From: Pseudomonas marginalis
Lineage (GTDB): Bacteria; Pseudomonadota; Gammaproteobacteria; Pseudomonadales; Pseudomonadaceae
Direction of reading: 5' to 3'
Length of the DNA: 64,000 bases
Assembly (NCBI RefSeq): GCF_024169655.1
Contig: NZ_JALJWV010000001.1
Span: 2,361,001-2,425,000, forward strand
This document shows positions 25,271-33,991 of this stretch, piece by piece (position 1 is the stretch's first letter; each line of letters opens with the position of its first letter). Position numbers and translations under genes: made by a program. A model generated the notes under the pieces. That model ran no database searches. It worked only from the letters and a program-made list of their open reading frames with translations, and was not told the origin of the DNA.

Positions 25271-26587
25271 ATGAATCACAAGACTTGCATGGCGCTCGCC
25301 GTCTCTCTTGGCGCTGCGCAGCAGGTGGCTGCGTCGGGTTTTATCGACGACAGCAAAGCCACTCTCGACCTGCGCAATTTCTACTACAACCAAGACACTC
25401 GTAACGCCAAGGCCCCTACGGATAAGGAGTGGGGCCAGGCGTTCATGTTCAACTACCAGTCCGGTTTCACCGAGGGTCTGGTCGGTTTTGGCCTGGACCT
25501 GCAAGCCATGTACGGCCTGCGCCTGGACGCCTCGGGGCGCGCAGGCAAGGCCGGTGAAGACAACACCCCCGGCAGCGTTTTTCCGTTGTCCGATGGCAAG
25601 GCCGCCAACGACTTCAGCAAAACCGGCGCCACCGGCAAGATGCGCATCTCCCAGACCCAGTTCAAAGCCGGCACGCTGATGCCCAAGCTGCCCGTGCTGA
25701 CCACCGAAGACGGCCGGCTGTTGCCGCAGACGTTCCGTGGCTATCAAGTGGACTCCAAGGACCTGCAAGGCTTCAACCTGATCGCGGGTAAAATCGAGCA
25801 GGTACTGGACCGTAACTCCAGCAACGGCCAGGGCATGTCCATCGTCGGTGCGAATGATCCGGTCAAGGGCAAGTTCAGCAACCAGTTCTACTACGGCGGG
25901 GTGGATTACGCCGTCAGCAAGCAACTGCAACTGCAGTACTACTACGCCAGCCTGGAGAACTTTTACCAGCAGCACTTCTTGGGCCTGATCCACAACTGGC
26001 AGTTGCCGGTGGGGCAGTTCAAGACCGACCTGCGCTATTTCTACAGCACCGCCGACGGCAAGAACGCCAGCGCCGCCGGGCGTGGCGAAGGCTATGTCAG
26101 CTCGGGGTATTACGGCGCGGGCGTCAACACCGGCAAGGTCGACAACCGCCTGTGGAGTGCGCTGTTCACCTACGGCCTGTACGGGCACTCGGTGAGCCTC
26201 GGTTATCAAAAGACCACCGGCGAAAGTGACTTCCCCCATATCAACCAGGGGCAGGGCCGTTCGCTGTACCTGATCACCAACTCCCAATCGCTGAAGTTCG
26301 TCAATGCCGGGGAACAGGCCACGGTAGGCAGCTACGCCTACGACTTCACCAGCCTTGGCATTCCGGGCCTGCGCTCGAGCGTGACCTATATCCACGGTAG
26401 CCACATCCAGGCGGCGCGTCGCGATAACAGCGAGTGGGAGCGCGACCTGCGTGTCGATTACGTGATCCCCTCGGGCACGTTCAAGGGCCTGGGCCTGACC
26501 TGGCGCGGTGCGGTGTGGCGCGGTAACGACACGGCCGACAAGGACGAGACGCGACTGATCGTCAGCTACAGCATCCCGCTGCTGTAA
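25271..26587 (+). CDS. OprD-family outer-membrane porin
   Basis: The 438-residue outer-membrane protein has a signal peptide (CMALAVSLGAAQQVAAS), then SGFIDDSKATLDLRNFYYNQ, a classic OprD start. Features of the 18-strand barrel follow (KMRISQTQFKAGTLMPKLPV, NQFYYGGVDYAVSKQLQLQY, FTYGLYGHSVSLGYQ), and it ends in a C-terminal aromatic strand. These porins take up small carboxylates, amino acids or peptides; the substrate is not evident. AGGAG precedes the start. It lies just upstream of the denitrification region but shows no Dnr box of its own. Confidence 0.9.
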   Translation: MNHKTCMALAVSLGAAQQVAASGFIDDSKATLDLRNFYYNQDTRNAKAPTDKEWGQAFMFNYQSGFTEGLVGFGLDLQAMYGLRLDASGRAGKAGEDNTPGSVFPLSDGKAANDFSKTGATGKMRISQTQFKAGTLMPKLPVLTTEDGRLLPQTFRGYQVDSKDLQGFNLIAGKIEQVLDRNSSNGQGMSIVGANDPVKGKFSNQFYYGGVDYAVSKQLQLQYYYASLENFYQQHFLGLIHNWQLPVGQFKTDLRYFYSTADGKNASAAGRGEGYVSSGYYGAGVNTGKVDNRLWSALFTYGLYGHSVSLGYQKTTGESDFPHINQGQGRSLYLITNSQSLKFVNAGEQATVGSYAYDFTSLGIPGLRSSVTYIHGSHIQAARRDNSEWERDLRVDYVIPSGTFKGLGLTWRGAVWRGNDTADKDETRLIVSYSIPLL

Positions 26588-26605
26588 GCCGCGCCGTCGC
26601 AACGC

Positions 26606-26619
26606 TTGATCGGTATCAA
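26606..26619 (+). promoter_or_regulatory. Dnr/Anr (FNR-type) box
   Basis: TTGAT-CGGT-ATCAA is a perfect FNR-type box. Its end is 63 bases before the start of the CopD-like gene at 26683, and its centre fits a class II (about -41.5) activator position. It suggests that gene is induced under low oxygen or NO. Confidence 0.8.
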
Positions 26620-26682
26620 GGCCACGCGTTGCGCCAGGCCGCACACTGAAGTCCCAACGGCCGGTCCCCTTGAGAGGCCACC

Positions 26683-27126
26683 ATGCTTTACCCCCTGTTT
26701 CTAGTGGCTCACCTGTTCGCCGCGCTGATCTTCATCGGTACGGTGTTTTTCGAGGTGCTGATCCTGGGGCACCTGCACCGGCAATTGCCTGCGCGGGTGA
26801 TGGTATTGGTGGAGCAGGGCGTCGGCCAGCGTGCCCGGGTATTGATGCCGTGGGTGTTGCTGGTGCTGTTCGGCGCGGGCCTGGGCATGGTCTGGTTGCG
26901 TTACCTGCCAGTGCTGGCTGCGCCGTCGGCGTCTGCTTTCGGCACCTTGTTGACCCTCAAGCTGATCCTGGCTGCCAGTGTGCTCGTGCATTTTCTGCTG
27001 ACCATGGCGCGCATGCGCTGGGGCTCGGTGAGTGCGCGCTATGTCCGCTGGGTGCATCTGAGCCTGTTCGCACACATGGTCGCCATTGTGCTGCTGGCCA
27101 AGGGCATGTTTTACCTGAGCTGGTAG
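26683..27126 (+). CDS. CopD-like membrane protein
   Basis: The 147-residue integral membrane protein has four helices (MLYPLFLVAHLFAALIFIGT, VLMPWVLLVLFGAGLGMVWL, FGTLLTLKLILAASVLVHFL, LFAHMVAIVLLAKGMFYLSW) with conserved histidines in helix 1 and the later helices (AHLF, VHFL, VHLSLFAHM). This is the fold of CopD-type copper or heme-binding membrane proteins. It sits behind a perfect Dnr box and in front of the HemN pair, so it probably serves denitrification, for example in copper or heme handling. That role is inferred. Confidence 0.75.
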   Translation: MLYPLFLVAHLFAALIFIGTVFFEVLILGHLHRQLPARVMVLVEQGVGQRARVLMPWVLLVLFGAGLGMVWLRYLPVLAAPSASAFGTLLTLKLILAASVLVHFLLTMARMRWGSVSARYVRWVHLSLFAHMVAIVLLAKGMFYLSW

Positions 27127-27144
27127 ACAGGCGGGGCTGCGACC

Positions 27145-27158
27145 TTGACGCATATCAA
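27145..27158 (+). promoter_or_regulatory. Dnr/Anr box, one mismatch
   Basis: TTGAC-GCAT-ATCAA differs from the perfect FNR-type box at one position. It lies 58 bases before the start of the HemN-like gene and just after the CopD-like gene, so the hemN pair has its own anaerobic promoter. Confidence 0.7.
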
Positions 27159-27216
27159 GGTGCGTTGCCGGGTCGCACCGGACAATGCACCACCGCCGCC
27201 CGAACCGGAGTCTGTC

Positions 27217-28536
27217 ATGCGCACCCATCTTCATCCCGCTCGCTTTCGTCACGATCAAGGCGTGTTGGACCTGGCTTGCCAAACGGACACCCGCCGCTTC
27301 CATGCCGGTGTCGGCTCCCTCGACCTGTTGCGCGCCTTGCGCGACAGCCGTCAGCGCCAGCGGCCCCTGGCGCTGAACCTGCACTGGCCGACGAGTGACG
27401 TTGGCGGTGACTATTGGCACAGCCTCGCCCAGGAAATCCACCTGATCAGCTGCCAACTCGGCAACCGCCAGCCGGTCGATCACTTTCACCTGCGCGGCAC
27501 CACACCGGCGTTCGCCCAGGTGCAGCAGTTGATGGCGCTGTTGCATGAGCGCTTCAACTTTCTCGACCACGACCGGGGCGACTACTGCATCGACCTCGAC
27601 CCCTGGCACATGGACTGGGCCACGATGGGCCTGCTCCGCGGACAAGGCTTCAACCATGCAAGCATCGGCGTGCCGGACGCCAACCGCGAGGGGCCGCTGT
27701 GCCAGGCGCGGTATCAGGACCCGGCGCCGATCGAGTCGCTGGTGGATGCGGCCCGCACCTTCGGGTTTCGCTCGGTGAACATCGACCTCGGCTACGGGCA
27801 TGCCTGGCAGACCCCAGCCAGTATCGAGCTGAAACTGACCAGCCTGATCGCCCTGGAGCCGGATCGCTTGCAAGTATTCGATTACGCCCACGCGCCTGTG
27901 CGCTATCAATCCCAACAACCCCAGGCGTTCTGCAGCGAGTCGGATAAGAGCGCCATGCGCCGTCTCTGCTTTCAGCACCTGGCGGCGGCGGGCTATCACT
28001 ACATCGGTCTGGGCCAGTTCGCCCGCGCCGACGATGACCTCAAGCAAGCCCAGGAACGCGGGCGCCTGAGCCGTAACTGCGAGGGCTTCACCCTGCACGG
28101 TTATTGCGACCACGTCGGTTTCGGCCTCGGCGCCATCAGCCAGATCGACACCCTGTGCGTGCAGAACACGGCCGATGCCCGCGAGTACCGCGAACAGTTG
28201 GGTAATGCTCAGCTCGCCACGCAGCGGGGCTGGTTCCGCGAAACCTCTGACCCGGTGCGCTTGCACGTGGCCGAACGCCTGGCCTGTGACCTGGAACTGG
28301 ATGTGCAGGCGGTGGAGCGGCGCTACGGCCTGGTGTTCGCGCGCTATTTCGCCTACCTGTGGCCGCTGCTGGAAGCCCTGCACCGCGACGGTCTGATCGA
28401 GCTGTCCCCGACGTTCATCTGGTTGCTGCCGGCCGGCCTGCCGCAGGTGGACGGTATTTGCGCATTGTTTGAACGGGCTGTGCTCGCCACCCCGGTCAGC
28501 GCCAACGACGAGGTGATCGACCATGAGTGCGTTTGA
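27217..28536 (+). CDS. HemN paralogue lacking the radical-SAM cysteine motif
   Basis: The 439-residue protein aligns with the adjacent HemN over most of its length. The spacing of YHYIGLGQFARADDDLKQAQ matches YIGMDHFALPDDELALA in HemN, and GFTLHGYCDHVGFGLGAISQ matches the HemN end of the barrel. Where HemN has IHIPFCQSLCYYCGC, this protein has LALNLHWPTSDVGGDYWHSL, with no cysteines, and the GGGTPTYL SAM motif reads LRGTTPAFA. It cannot bind the usual 4Fe-4S cluster and is unlikely to be an active radical-SAM enzyme. It overlaps hemN by 14 bases and may be a partner or heme-binding subunit. Confidence 0.8.
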   Translation: MRTHLHPARFRHDQGVLDLACQTDTRRFHAGVGSLDLLRALRDSRQRQRPLALNLHWPTSDVGGDYWHSLAQEIHLISCQLGNRQPVDHFHLRGTTPAFAQVQQLMALLHERFNFLDHDRGDYCIDLDPWHMDWATMGLLRGQGFNHASIGVPDANREGPLCQARYQDPAPIESLVDAARTFGFRSVNIDLGYGHAWQTPASIELKLTSLIALEPDRLQVFDYAHAPVRYQSQQPQAFCSESDKSAMRRLCFQHLAAAGYHYIGLGQFARADDDLKQAQERGRLSRNCEGFTLHGYCDHVGFGLGAISQIDTLCVQNTADAREYREQLGNAQLATQRGWFRETSDPVRLHVAERLACDLELDVQAVERRYGLVFARYFAYLWPLLEALHRDGLIELSPTFIWLLPAGLPQVDGICALFERAVLATPVSANDEVIDHECV

Positions 28537-29908
28537 ATTCGACCGTGCCCTGGTGCACAAATACGACCGACCGGGACCGCGCTACACCTCGTACCCGACC
28601 GCGCCGCAGTTCAACAGCGCCTTCGCCCTGGATGACTATCATCAGGCGGTCCGCGCCAGTCACCAGGTGGCCACGCCCAAGGCGTTGTCGGTGTACATCC
28701 ACATCCCGTTTTGCCAGAGCCTTTGTTATTACTGCGGTTGCCACAAGATCATCACCCGCAAGACCCACCGGGCCGTGGAGTACCTGGCTTACCTCAAGCG
28801 CGAGATCCAGATGCAGGCGGCGTTGTTCGAGCGTTCCCGGCGCCTGACCCAGTTGCACCTGGGCGGCGGCACGCCGACCTATCTGGACGATACGCAACTG
28901 GCCGAGCTGATGGCCTGCCTGGCCGAACACTTCACCCTGGATGACAGCGACGCCCATGAGTTCTCCATCGAGGTCGACCCGCGCACCATCAGCGTCGAGC
29001 GGATCAACACGCTGCGCCGCCTGGGCTTCAATCGCCTGAGTTTCGGCGTGCAGGACTTCGACCCCGACGTGCAGGCGGCGGTCAATCGCGTGCAAAGCGA
29101 AGCGCAGATTCTGCAACTGGTGGCCGCAGCCCGTGAGGCACACTTCAAATCGGTGAGCGTCGACCTGATCTATGGCCTGCCGCTGCAAACCGTGGCCAGC
29201 TTCGACGTGACCTTGAGCAAGCTGATCGCCCTGCGCCCCGACCGTGTGGCCGCCTACAGTTACGCGCACCTGCCGAGCCAGATCCGCGCCCAGCGCATGA
29301 TCCGCCCCGAAGACATGCCACCGCCGGCGCGCAAGCTGGAACTGCTGGAACTGACTATCCGCCGCCTGACCGAGGCCGGTTACGTCTACATCGGCATGGA
29401 CCACTTTGCCTTGCCCGACGATGAACTGGCGCTGGCCCGCGCCAACGGCACCTTGCAGCGCAACTTCCAGGGCTATTCGACCCATGCCGACTGCGACCTG
29501 ATCGGCCTTGGCGTATCGGCCATCGGCAAGGTCGGTGACAGTTACAGCCAGAGCGTCAAGGAGCTGTCCCAGTACTACGCCCGACTCGACGCGGGGATGC
29601 TGCCGGTGCAGCGCGGTTATCGGCTCAACCCGGATGACGTGCTGCGCCGTGAAGTGATCAACGGCCTGATGTGTGACGGCCGGGTCGACTTCCCACGGAT
29701 CGAGGCGGACCACGGCGTGCGCTTCAACGACTATTTCGCCGAGGCACTGCTGCAATTGGACGAGCAGGTAGCGGACGGGCTATTGCTGATCCAGGCCGAT
29801 GCGCTGCAACTGTTGCCCAAGGGCCAACTGATGGTGCGCAGCGTGGCCATGGCCTTTGACGCCTACCTGGGAGGCGCGCACAAAGGCCAGTTTTCCCGCA
29901 CGGTTTGA
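28523..29908 (+). CDS. hemN: Oxygen-independent coproporphyrinogen III oxidase
   Basis: The 461-residue radical-SAM enzyme decarboxylates two propionates of coproporphyrinogen III to make protoporphyrinogen IX without oxygen. It has the 4Fe-4S motif in IHIPFCQSLCYYCGCHKI, the SAM motif in LHLGGGTPTYLDD, the N-terminal YTSYPTAPQF and the C-terminal HemN domain (GLGVSAIGKVGDSYSQSVKE). Length and motifs match E. coli HemN. It supplies heme for cytochrome cd1 and c-type cytochromes during anaerobic growth. It is co-transcribed with the cysteine-less paralogue and ends at a bidirectional terminator. Confidence 0.96.
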   Translation: MSAFEFDRALVHKYDRPGPRYTSYPTAPQFNSAFALDDYHQAVRASHQVATPKALSVYIHIPFCQSLCYYCGCHKIITRKTHRAVEYLAYLKREIQMQAALFERSRRLTQLHLGGGTPTYLDDTQLAELMACLAEHFTLDDSDAHEFSIEVDPRTISVERINTLRRLGFNRLSFGVQDFDPDVQAAVNRVQSEAQILQLVAAAREAHFKSVSVDLIYGLPLQTVASFDVTLSKLIALRPDRVAAYSYAHLPSQIRAQRMIRPEDMPPPARKLELLELTIRRLTEAGYVYIGMDHFALPDDELALARANGTLQRNFQGYSTHADCDLIGLGVSAIGKVGDSYSQSVKELSQYYARLDAGMLPVQRGYRLNPDDVLRREVINGLMCDGRVDFPRIEADHGVRFNDYFAEALLQLDEQVADGLLLIQADALQLLPKGQLMVRSVAMAFDAYLGGAHKGQFSRTV

Positions 29909-29924
29909 GCGGATAGGACTGTAT

Positions 29925-29956
29925 CCCCTGTGGGCGCTCGACAGCGCCCACAGGGG
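29925..29956. terminator. Bidirectional terminator between hemN and nirN
   Basis: A perfect 14-base-pair stem (CCCCTGTGGGCGCT / AGCGCCCACAGGGG) with a 4-base loop lies between two convergent genes. It is followed by ATTTTCATTT on the plus strand. Confidence 0.85.
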
Positions 29957-29976
29957 ATTTTCATTTCAATTCCTGT

Positions 29977-31431
29977 TCAGTGTGACGTGCCTTCGGCAAA
30001 TTCAACCTTGTTGCCCACGTTGTACTTGCCCGATGGTTTGTTCATCGGGATGCGCTTGATCTCCTTGAGTGTCTGGCTGTCATAGACGATCAACGCGCCA
30101 TCGGTGGCCCAGATGCTCAGCAACAGGTAGCGACCATCGCGGGTGAATTCCACGTGGGCGGCGGTCTTGCCTGGCATTGGGCGCAGGGTGTGGGCGATTT
30201 CCAGGGTCTGTTTGTCGATCAGGTGAATCGCATCGTTGTCCGGCCCGAAAAACACATCGCTCCACACGTAACGCGAGTTCGCATGGCTGCGCATGAAAAA
30301 CCCCGGGCCGAGGGTGGGGATCTGCTTGATCAGTTTCCAGGTCTTGAGGTCGATCACCGAGATTTGCCCCTTGCTGATATTCGGCGTGGCAAACACCCAC
30401 TGGCCATTGCGCTGCCAATACGTGCCCGAACCCAGGTGCGGCATGCCGGACAGCGGGATGTCGGTGACCACGTGGCCGCTGTCCAGATCGATGACCTGGC
30501 CGCCGCCGGCCTTGCGTGAGGTGGCGATCAGTTGGCGGTAGTCGGGGGAAAACGAAAAGTCATCGAGCACGTCCTGGGCCTGGATGCGTCGGGGTTCGAA
30601 GCTCGGCTGGGCGGCGGCATAGGACAGCTCCCAGACTTCATTCACGTCCTTGAGCGCCACGATAAAGCTGTTGCGCGGCGGTGCGGTGTACACCGCGCTG
30701 ACCCGGGACGCGGTGTCCAGGGTCTTGACCAGCGACAGGTCGCGGGCATCCAGCACCACCAGGTTGCCCGGCAGGTAATTGCCCACCAGCACCCAGCGTC
30801 CGTCCTTGCTCACCGCGAGGTTGCGCGTGTTGAGTGCCACGCGGGTCTCGGCGATCAGTTTCAGGTTGTGCAGGTCGTACAGGCTGATCCAGCCGTCGCG
30901 CGAGGCGAAGTACACAAAGCGTCCATCCGGTGAAAATTTCGGCCCGCCGTGGACCGCGAAATGGGTCGGGAAGCGGTCCAGCACGGCAAAGGTGTCACCG
31001 TCGAGAATGTCGATGTGATGGTCGCCGGACTCCACCACCACAAACAGGTTGAGCGGGTCGGCGTGATGCGAAGGCGTGGTCGGCAAGCGGCTCAGGTCTG
31101 CCAGCAGGGTGTGGCTGTTATGGATGTCCTGCGCGTTCCAGGTCGCCGGTGTGGCGGGCGGTTGCTGCAGGAAATTCGCCAAGCCGTCGATCTGCGCGGC
31201 ACTCAGCTGTGGCGCAAACGCGGCCATCTGACTGGCCGGGCGTCCTTGCTCGATGACCTTGCGCACTTCCTCGGGCTTGATCCGCCCCAGGCTTTCCGGC
31301 AGCAGCGCCGGGCCGCTGGCGCCGATGCGGTTGAGGCCGTGGCAGCTTGCGCAGTGACGCTGGTAGTCCTCGGCCGGCGTGCCGTGGGCGGTGGTAGCCC
31401 AGAGCAAGGGCACCAGCAGCAGGCGTTTCAT
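29977..31431 (-). CDS. nirN: NirN, dihydro-heme d1 dehydrogenase
   Basis: The 484-residue periplasmic c-type cytochrome has a signal peptide (MKRLLLVPLLWATTAHG), a heme c motif CASCH in YQRHCASCHGLNRIG, and a d1-type eight-bladed propeller (LFVVVESGDHHIDILDGDTF, GGPKFSPDGRFVYFASRDGW, SRYVWSDVFFGPDNDAIHLI). NirN is a paralogue of NirS that completes heme d1 by oxidising the acrylate side chain. The stop of nirE overlaps its ATG by 4 bases. It is the last gene of the nir operon. Confidence 0.95.
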   Translation of the reverse strand: MKRLLLVPLLWATTAHGTPAEDYQRHCASCHGLNRIGASGPALLPESLGRIKPEEVRKVIEQGRPASQMAAFAPQLSAAQIDGLANFLQQPPATPATWNAQDIHNSHTLLADLSRLPTTPSHHADPLNLFVVVESGDHHIDILDGDTFAVLDRFPTHFAVHGGPKFSPDGRFVYFASRDGWISLYDLHNLKLIAETRVALNTRNLAVSKDGRWVLVGNYLPGNLVVLDARDLSLVKTLDTASRVSAVYTAPPRNSFIVALKDVNEVWELSYAAAQPSFEPRRIQAQDVLDDFSFSPDYRQLIATSRKAGGGQVIDLDSGHVVTDIPLSGMPHLGSGTYWQRNGQWVFATPNISKGQISVIDLKTWKLIKQIPTLGPGFFMRSHANSRYVWSDVFFGPDNDAIHLIDKQTLEIAHTLRPMPGKTAAHVEFTRDGRYLLLSIWATDGALIVYDSQTLKEIKRIPMNKPSGKYNVGNKVEFAEGTSH

Positions 31432-32252
31432 ACCGCCACCGCTTCGCGGGCCGGCGACAGGCTGGCGGGGAAGTGCAGGGCGGCCCCGGCGAACAGGTTC
31501 ACCACCTGGCCAATTACCGTCAGGGTCGGCACACCGGGTTCGCAGTCGGCGGCCATTGTCGGCAATTGGCGCAGGGTGCCACGCGCCACGTGCTGGTCGG
31601 CGCGCGCGCCGTTGCTGATCAGCGCCGCCGGGGTGTCCGCCGGCAGGCCGGCTGCCACCAGGTGTTCGGCGATCAGCGCGAGGTTCGACAGGCCCATATA
31701 GAACACCAGCGTCTGGCTCGGCTCCGCCAGGCTGGCCCAAGGCAGCTTCAACGCGCCGTCGCGTTGCAGGTGCCCGGTGACGAAGCGGCAGGAGTTGACC
31801 AGGTCGCGGTGGGTCAGGGGGATGCCGGCATAGGCGCTGCACCCGGACGCGGCGGTGATGCCCGGTACCACCTGGCAGGGCACGCCGTGGGCCAGCAGGT
31901 ATTCCAGCTCCTCGGCGCCACGGCCGAAGATAAACGGGTCGCCGCCCTTGAGGCGCACCACCCGTTGGCCCTGGTCGGCCAGTTCTACCAGCAGCTCGTT
32001 GAGCTCATCCTGGGGCAGGCTGTGGCAGCCGCTGGCCTTGCCCACGTAATGGCGCGCGCAAGTCAGCGGGATCAGCGCCAACAACTCGGCGCTGACCAAC
32101 CGATCGAAGACCACCGCATCGGCCTGCATCAGCAGGCTCCAGGCGCGCAGGGTCAGCAAGCGCGGGTCGCCGGGGCCGGCGCCCACCAACGCGACTTCGC
32201 CGGGGTGGAAGGGGCTGTGCAAACTGGCAGGTAAGGCGGTCGGAGTGTGCAT
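31428..32252 (-). CDS. nirE: Uroporphyrinogen III methyltransferase NirE
   Basis: The 274-residue SAM-dependent methyltransferase makes precorrin-2, the first dedicated step of heme d1 synthesis. Family motifs are EVALVGAGPGDPRLLTLRAW at the N-terminus, VVFDRLVS, RVVRLKGGDPFIFGRGAEEL, and VPGITAASGCSAYAGIPLTH. The ATG at 32252 follows AAGGA by 6 bases; a longer open frame extends upstream but has no ribosome site. It lies between nirJ and nirN. Confidence 0.95.
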   Translation of the reverse strand: MHTPTALPASLHSPFHPGEVALVGAGPGDPRLLTLRAWSLLMQADAVVFDRLVSAELLALIPLTCARHYVGKASGCHSLPQDELNELLVELADQGQRVVRLKGGDPFIFGRGAEELEYLLAHGVPCQVVPGITAASGCSAYAGIPLTHRDLVNSCRFVTGHLQRDGALKLPWASLAEPSQTLVFYMGLSNLALIAEHLVAAGLPADTPAALISNGARADQHVARGTLRQLPTMAADCEPGVPTLTVIGQVVNLFAGAALHFPASLSPAREAVAV

Positions 32253-32296
32253 GAGACGTCCTTGGTACATCATCAGGTGGGCTGCCCCCGGTTGTG

Positions 32297-33478
32297 TCAC
32301 CGGGTGGTCGAGCAAGGGATCAGGTTGCAAGGCTGCAGGGCGATCTCGGCGTCGCTGAGGTGGCAACCGGGGTCGGGGCCCCAAAGGTCGCCGTCGGCCC
32401 AGGCGCGGGTGCGCGTATTGCCGTTGCAGATCGGTAGCCAGCGACACTCGGCACACCGCCCGCCGATGGTCCGCGGGTGTTCGCGCAGGCGCAGCAGCAA
32501 CGGGTCGGGTTGGTCCAGCCAGAGTTGGCGGAACGTGGTGTTGCGCACGTTGCCTACCGAGTGCTGCCACCAGTACGTGTCGGGGTGGACCTCGCCGGTA
32601 TTGTCGATGTTGGCGACGCCGCTGCCCGAGGCATTGCCGCCCCAGCCGTGCAGCAGGTGTTCCAGTTGCGGGTAATGCTCGGGCAGATGCTGGTGGACCC
32701 ACTGCAGCAACAGCACCGCGTCGGCATCGTTGTTGCCGCTGACGAAGTCACTGTCGACGCCGTTTTCGATGTCGTGCCAGGCCTGCTGGAATATCAGCGT
32801 CATCGCATCGCGGCTCATCTGCCGGTGCGCGTCCAGCTGGCGGCTGCGTTTGCCGCGCCCGCTGTAGTTGAGGTGCGACAGGTAGAACTTCTGCACATCG
32901 TAGTCACGCATCAGCGCCAGCAGTTGCGGCAACTGCCCATGGTTTTCCTGGGTCAGGGTGGTGCGCAGGCCCACGCGAATCCCGGCCTCGCGGCACAGGC
33001 GGATAGCGTGCATCGAGCGCTGGAAACTGCCCTGCAACTGGCGAAACGCATCGTGGGTCGCCTGTAGACCGTCGATGCTGATGCCCACGTAATCGAAACG
33101 CGCGTCGGCGATCTGCTGGATATTCTGTTCGTCGATCAGCGTGCCGTTGCTCGACAGCGCGACAAAAAAACCTTTGTCGCGGGCATAGGCGCTGAGCTGG
33201 AACAGGTCTGCACGCAGCAGCGGTTCGCCGCCCGACAGAATCAGCACGCGCACCCCGGCCGCGTGCAAGTCATCGATCACCTGGAGTGCGGCCGGGGTGT
33301 CCAGTTCATCGCGAAACACACTGTCGGCGCTGGTGGCGTAACAGTGTTTGCAGGTGAGGTTGCAGCGCCGCAGCAGGTTCCAGATCACCACCGGCGGCCG
33401 GTCCTTGCCGGGCGGCGAGGTGCGGGGCGGCGGGCATTGTCCGGCCAGGGTACGCAGGTACTGACTGATCCGCAGCAT
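32297..33478 (-). CDS. nirJ: Heme d1 biosynthesis radical SAM protein NirJ
   Basis: The 393-residue enzyme has the radical-SAM motif CNLTCKHC near residue 39, the LILSGGEPLLR SAM motif, and a C-terminal SPASM-like cysteine region (RCAECRWLPICNGNTRTRAW, PGCHLSD) for an auxiliary cluster. NirJ replaces the propionates on rings A and B of the didecarboxysiroheme intermediate with oxo groups. It follows nirH by 13 bases in the operon. The start follows AAGGAGCG. Confidence 0.95.
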   Translation of the reverse strand: MLRISQYLRTLAGQCPPPRTSPPGKDRPPVVIWNLLRRCNLTCKHCYATSADSVFRDELDTPAALQVIDDLHAAGVRVLILSGGEPLLRADLFQLSAYARDKGFFVALSSNGTLIDEQNIQQIADARFDYVGISIDGLQATHDAFRQLQGSFQRSMHAIRLCREAGIRVGLRTTLTQENHGQLPQLLALMRDYDVQKFYLSHLNYSGRGKRSRQLDAHRQMSRDAMTLIFQQAWHDIENGVDSDFVSGNNDADAVLLLQWVHQHLPEHYPQLEHLLHGWGGNASGSGVANIDNTGEVHPDTYWWQHSVGNVRNTTFRQLWLDQPDPLLLRLREHPRTIGGRCAECRWLPICNGNTRTRAWADGDLWGPDPGCHLSDAEIALQPCNLIPCSTTR

Positions 33479-33490
33479 GGGACGCTCCTT

Positions 33491-33991
33491 CTAGGTTGCC
33501 GGCGTCAGGCGCAGGCCGGTTTTTTTCAGGATGCGGCTGCTCACCAGCATCTCGTCGGCGCGGCAGGCATCGCCGAGCAGGTAGCGCAGGTGCTCGCGGT
33601 AGCTGTCGATTTCTTCGCGGCTACGCCCATGCACCATGGCGAACAGGTTGTAGGGCCAGTCGGGACGGCGCGGGCGGCGGTAGCAATGGCTGACAAACGG
33701 CTGCGCCCCGATCAATTCGCCCAGGCGCGGCATCTGCACGTCGGCCACGTCCCACACGGTCATGCCGTTGTGGCGATAACCCAGGCGGTAATGGTTGGGC
33801 ACGGCGGCGACACGCCGGATCGCGCCCTCGGCCTGCAGGCGCTTGAGCAGGTCGAGGGTCGACTCGACGCTGATGCCCAACTGCTCGGCGAGCCAGGCCC
33901 AGGGATCGTCCAGCAGCGGCAGGCCAGCCTGGGTGAGGGCGACCAGGCGCAGGGCCAGGTGGTCATCAGACCGGGAAATACAGACCGACAT
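33491..33991 (-). CDS. nirH: Siroheme decarboxylase subunit NirH
   Basis: The 166-residue AsnC/Lrp-like protein has an N-terminal winged helix (LAEQLGISVESTLDLLKRLQ, RRVAAVPNHYRLGYRHNGMT) and a RAM-like domain (FVSHCYRRPRRPDWPYNLFA, MVHGRSREEIDSYREHLRY). With NirD, NirG and NirL it decarboxylates siroheme to 12,18-didecarboxysiroheme. Its start overlaps the end of nirG by 26 bases. The four paralogues share the RRP-x-YN-F-V/MVHGR pattern, so assigning H among L, G and H rests on gene order. Confidence 0.92.
   Translation of the reverse strand: MSVCISRSDDHLALRLVALTQAGLPLLDDPWAWLAEQLGISVESTLDLLKRLQAEGAIRRVAAVPNHYRLGYRHNGMTVWDVADVQMPRLGELIGAQPFVSHCYRRPRRPDWPYNLFAMVHGRSREEIDSYREHLRYLLGDACRADEMLVSSRILKKTGLRLTPAT

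Noticed and set aside
27145..27216. Upstream start for the HemN-like gene at 27145
   Set aside because: The extra 24 residues overlap the Dnr-type box and have no ribosome site; the ATG at 27217 follows CCGGAG.
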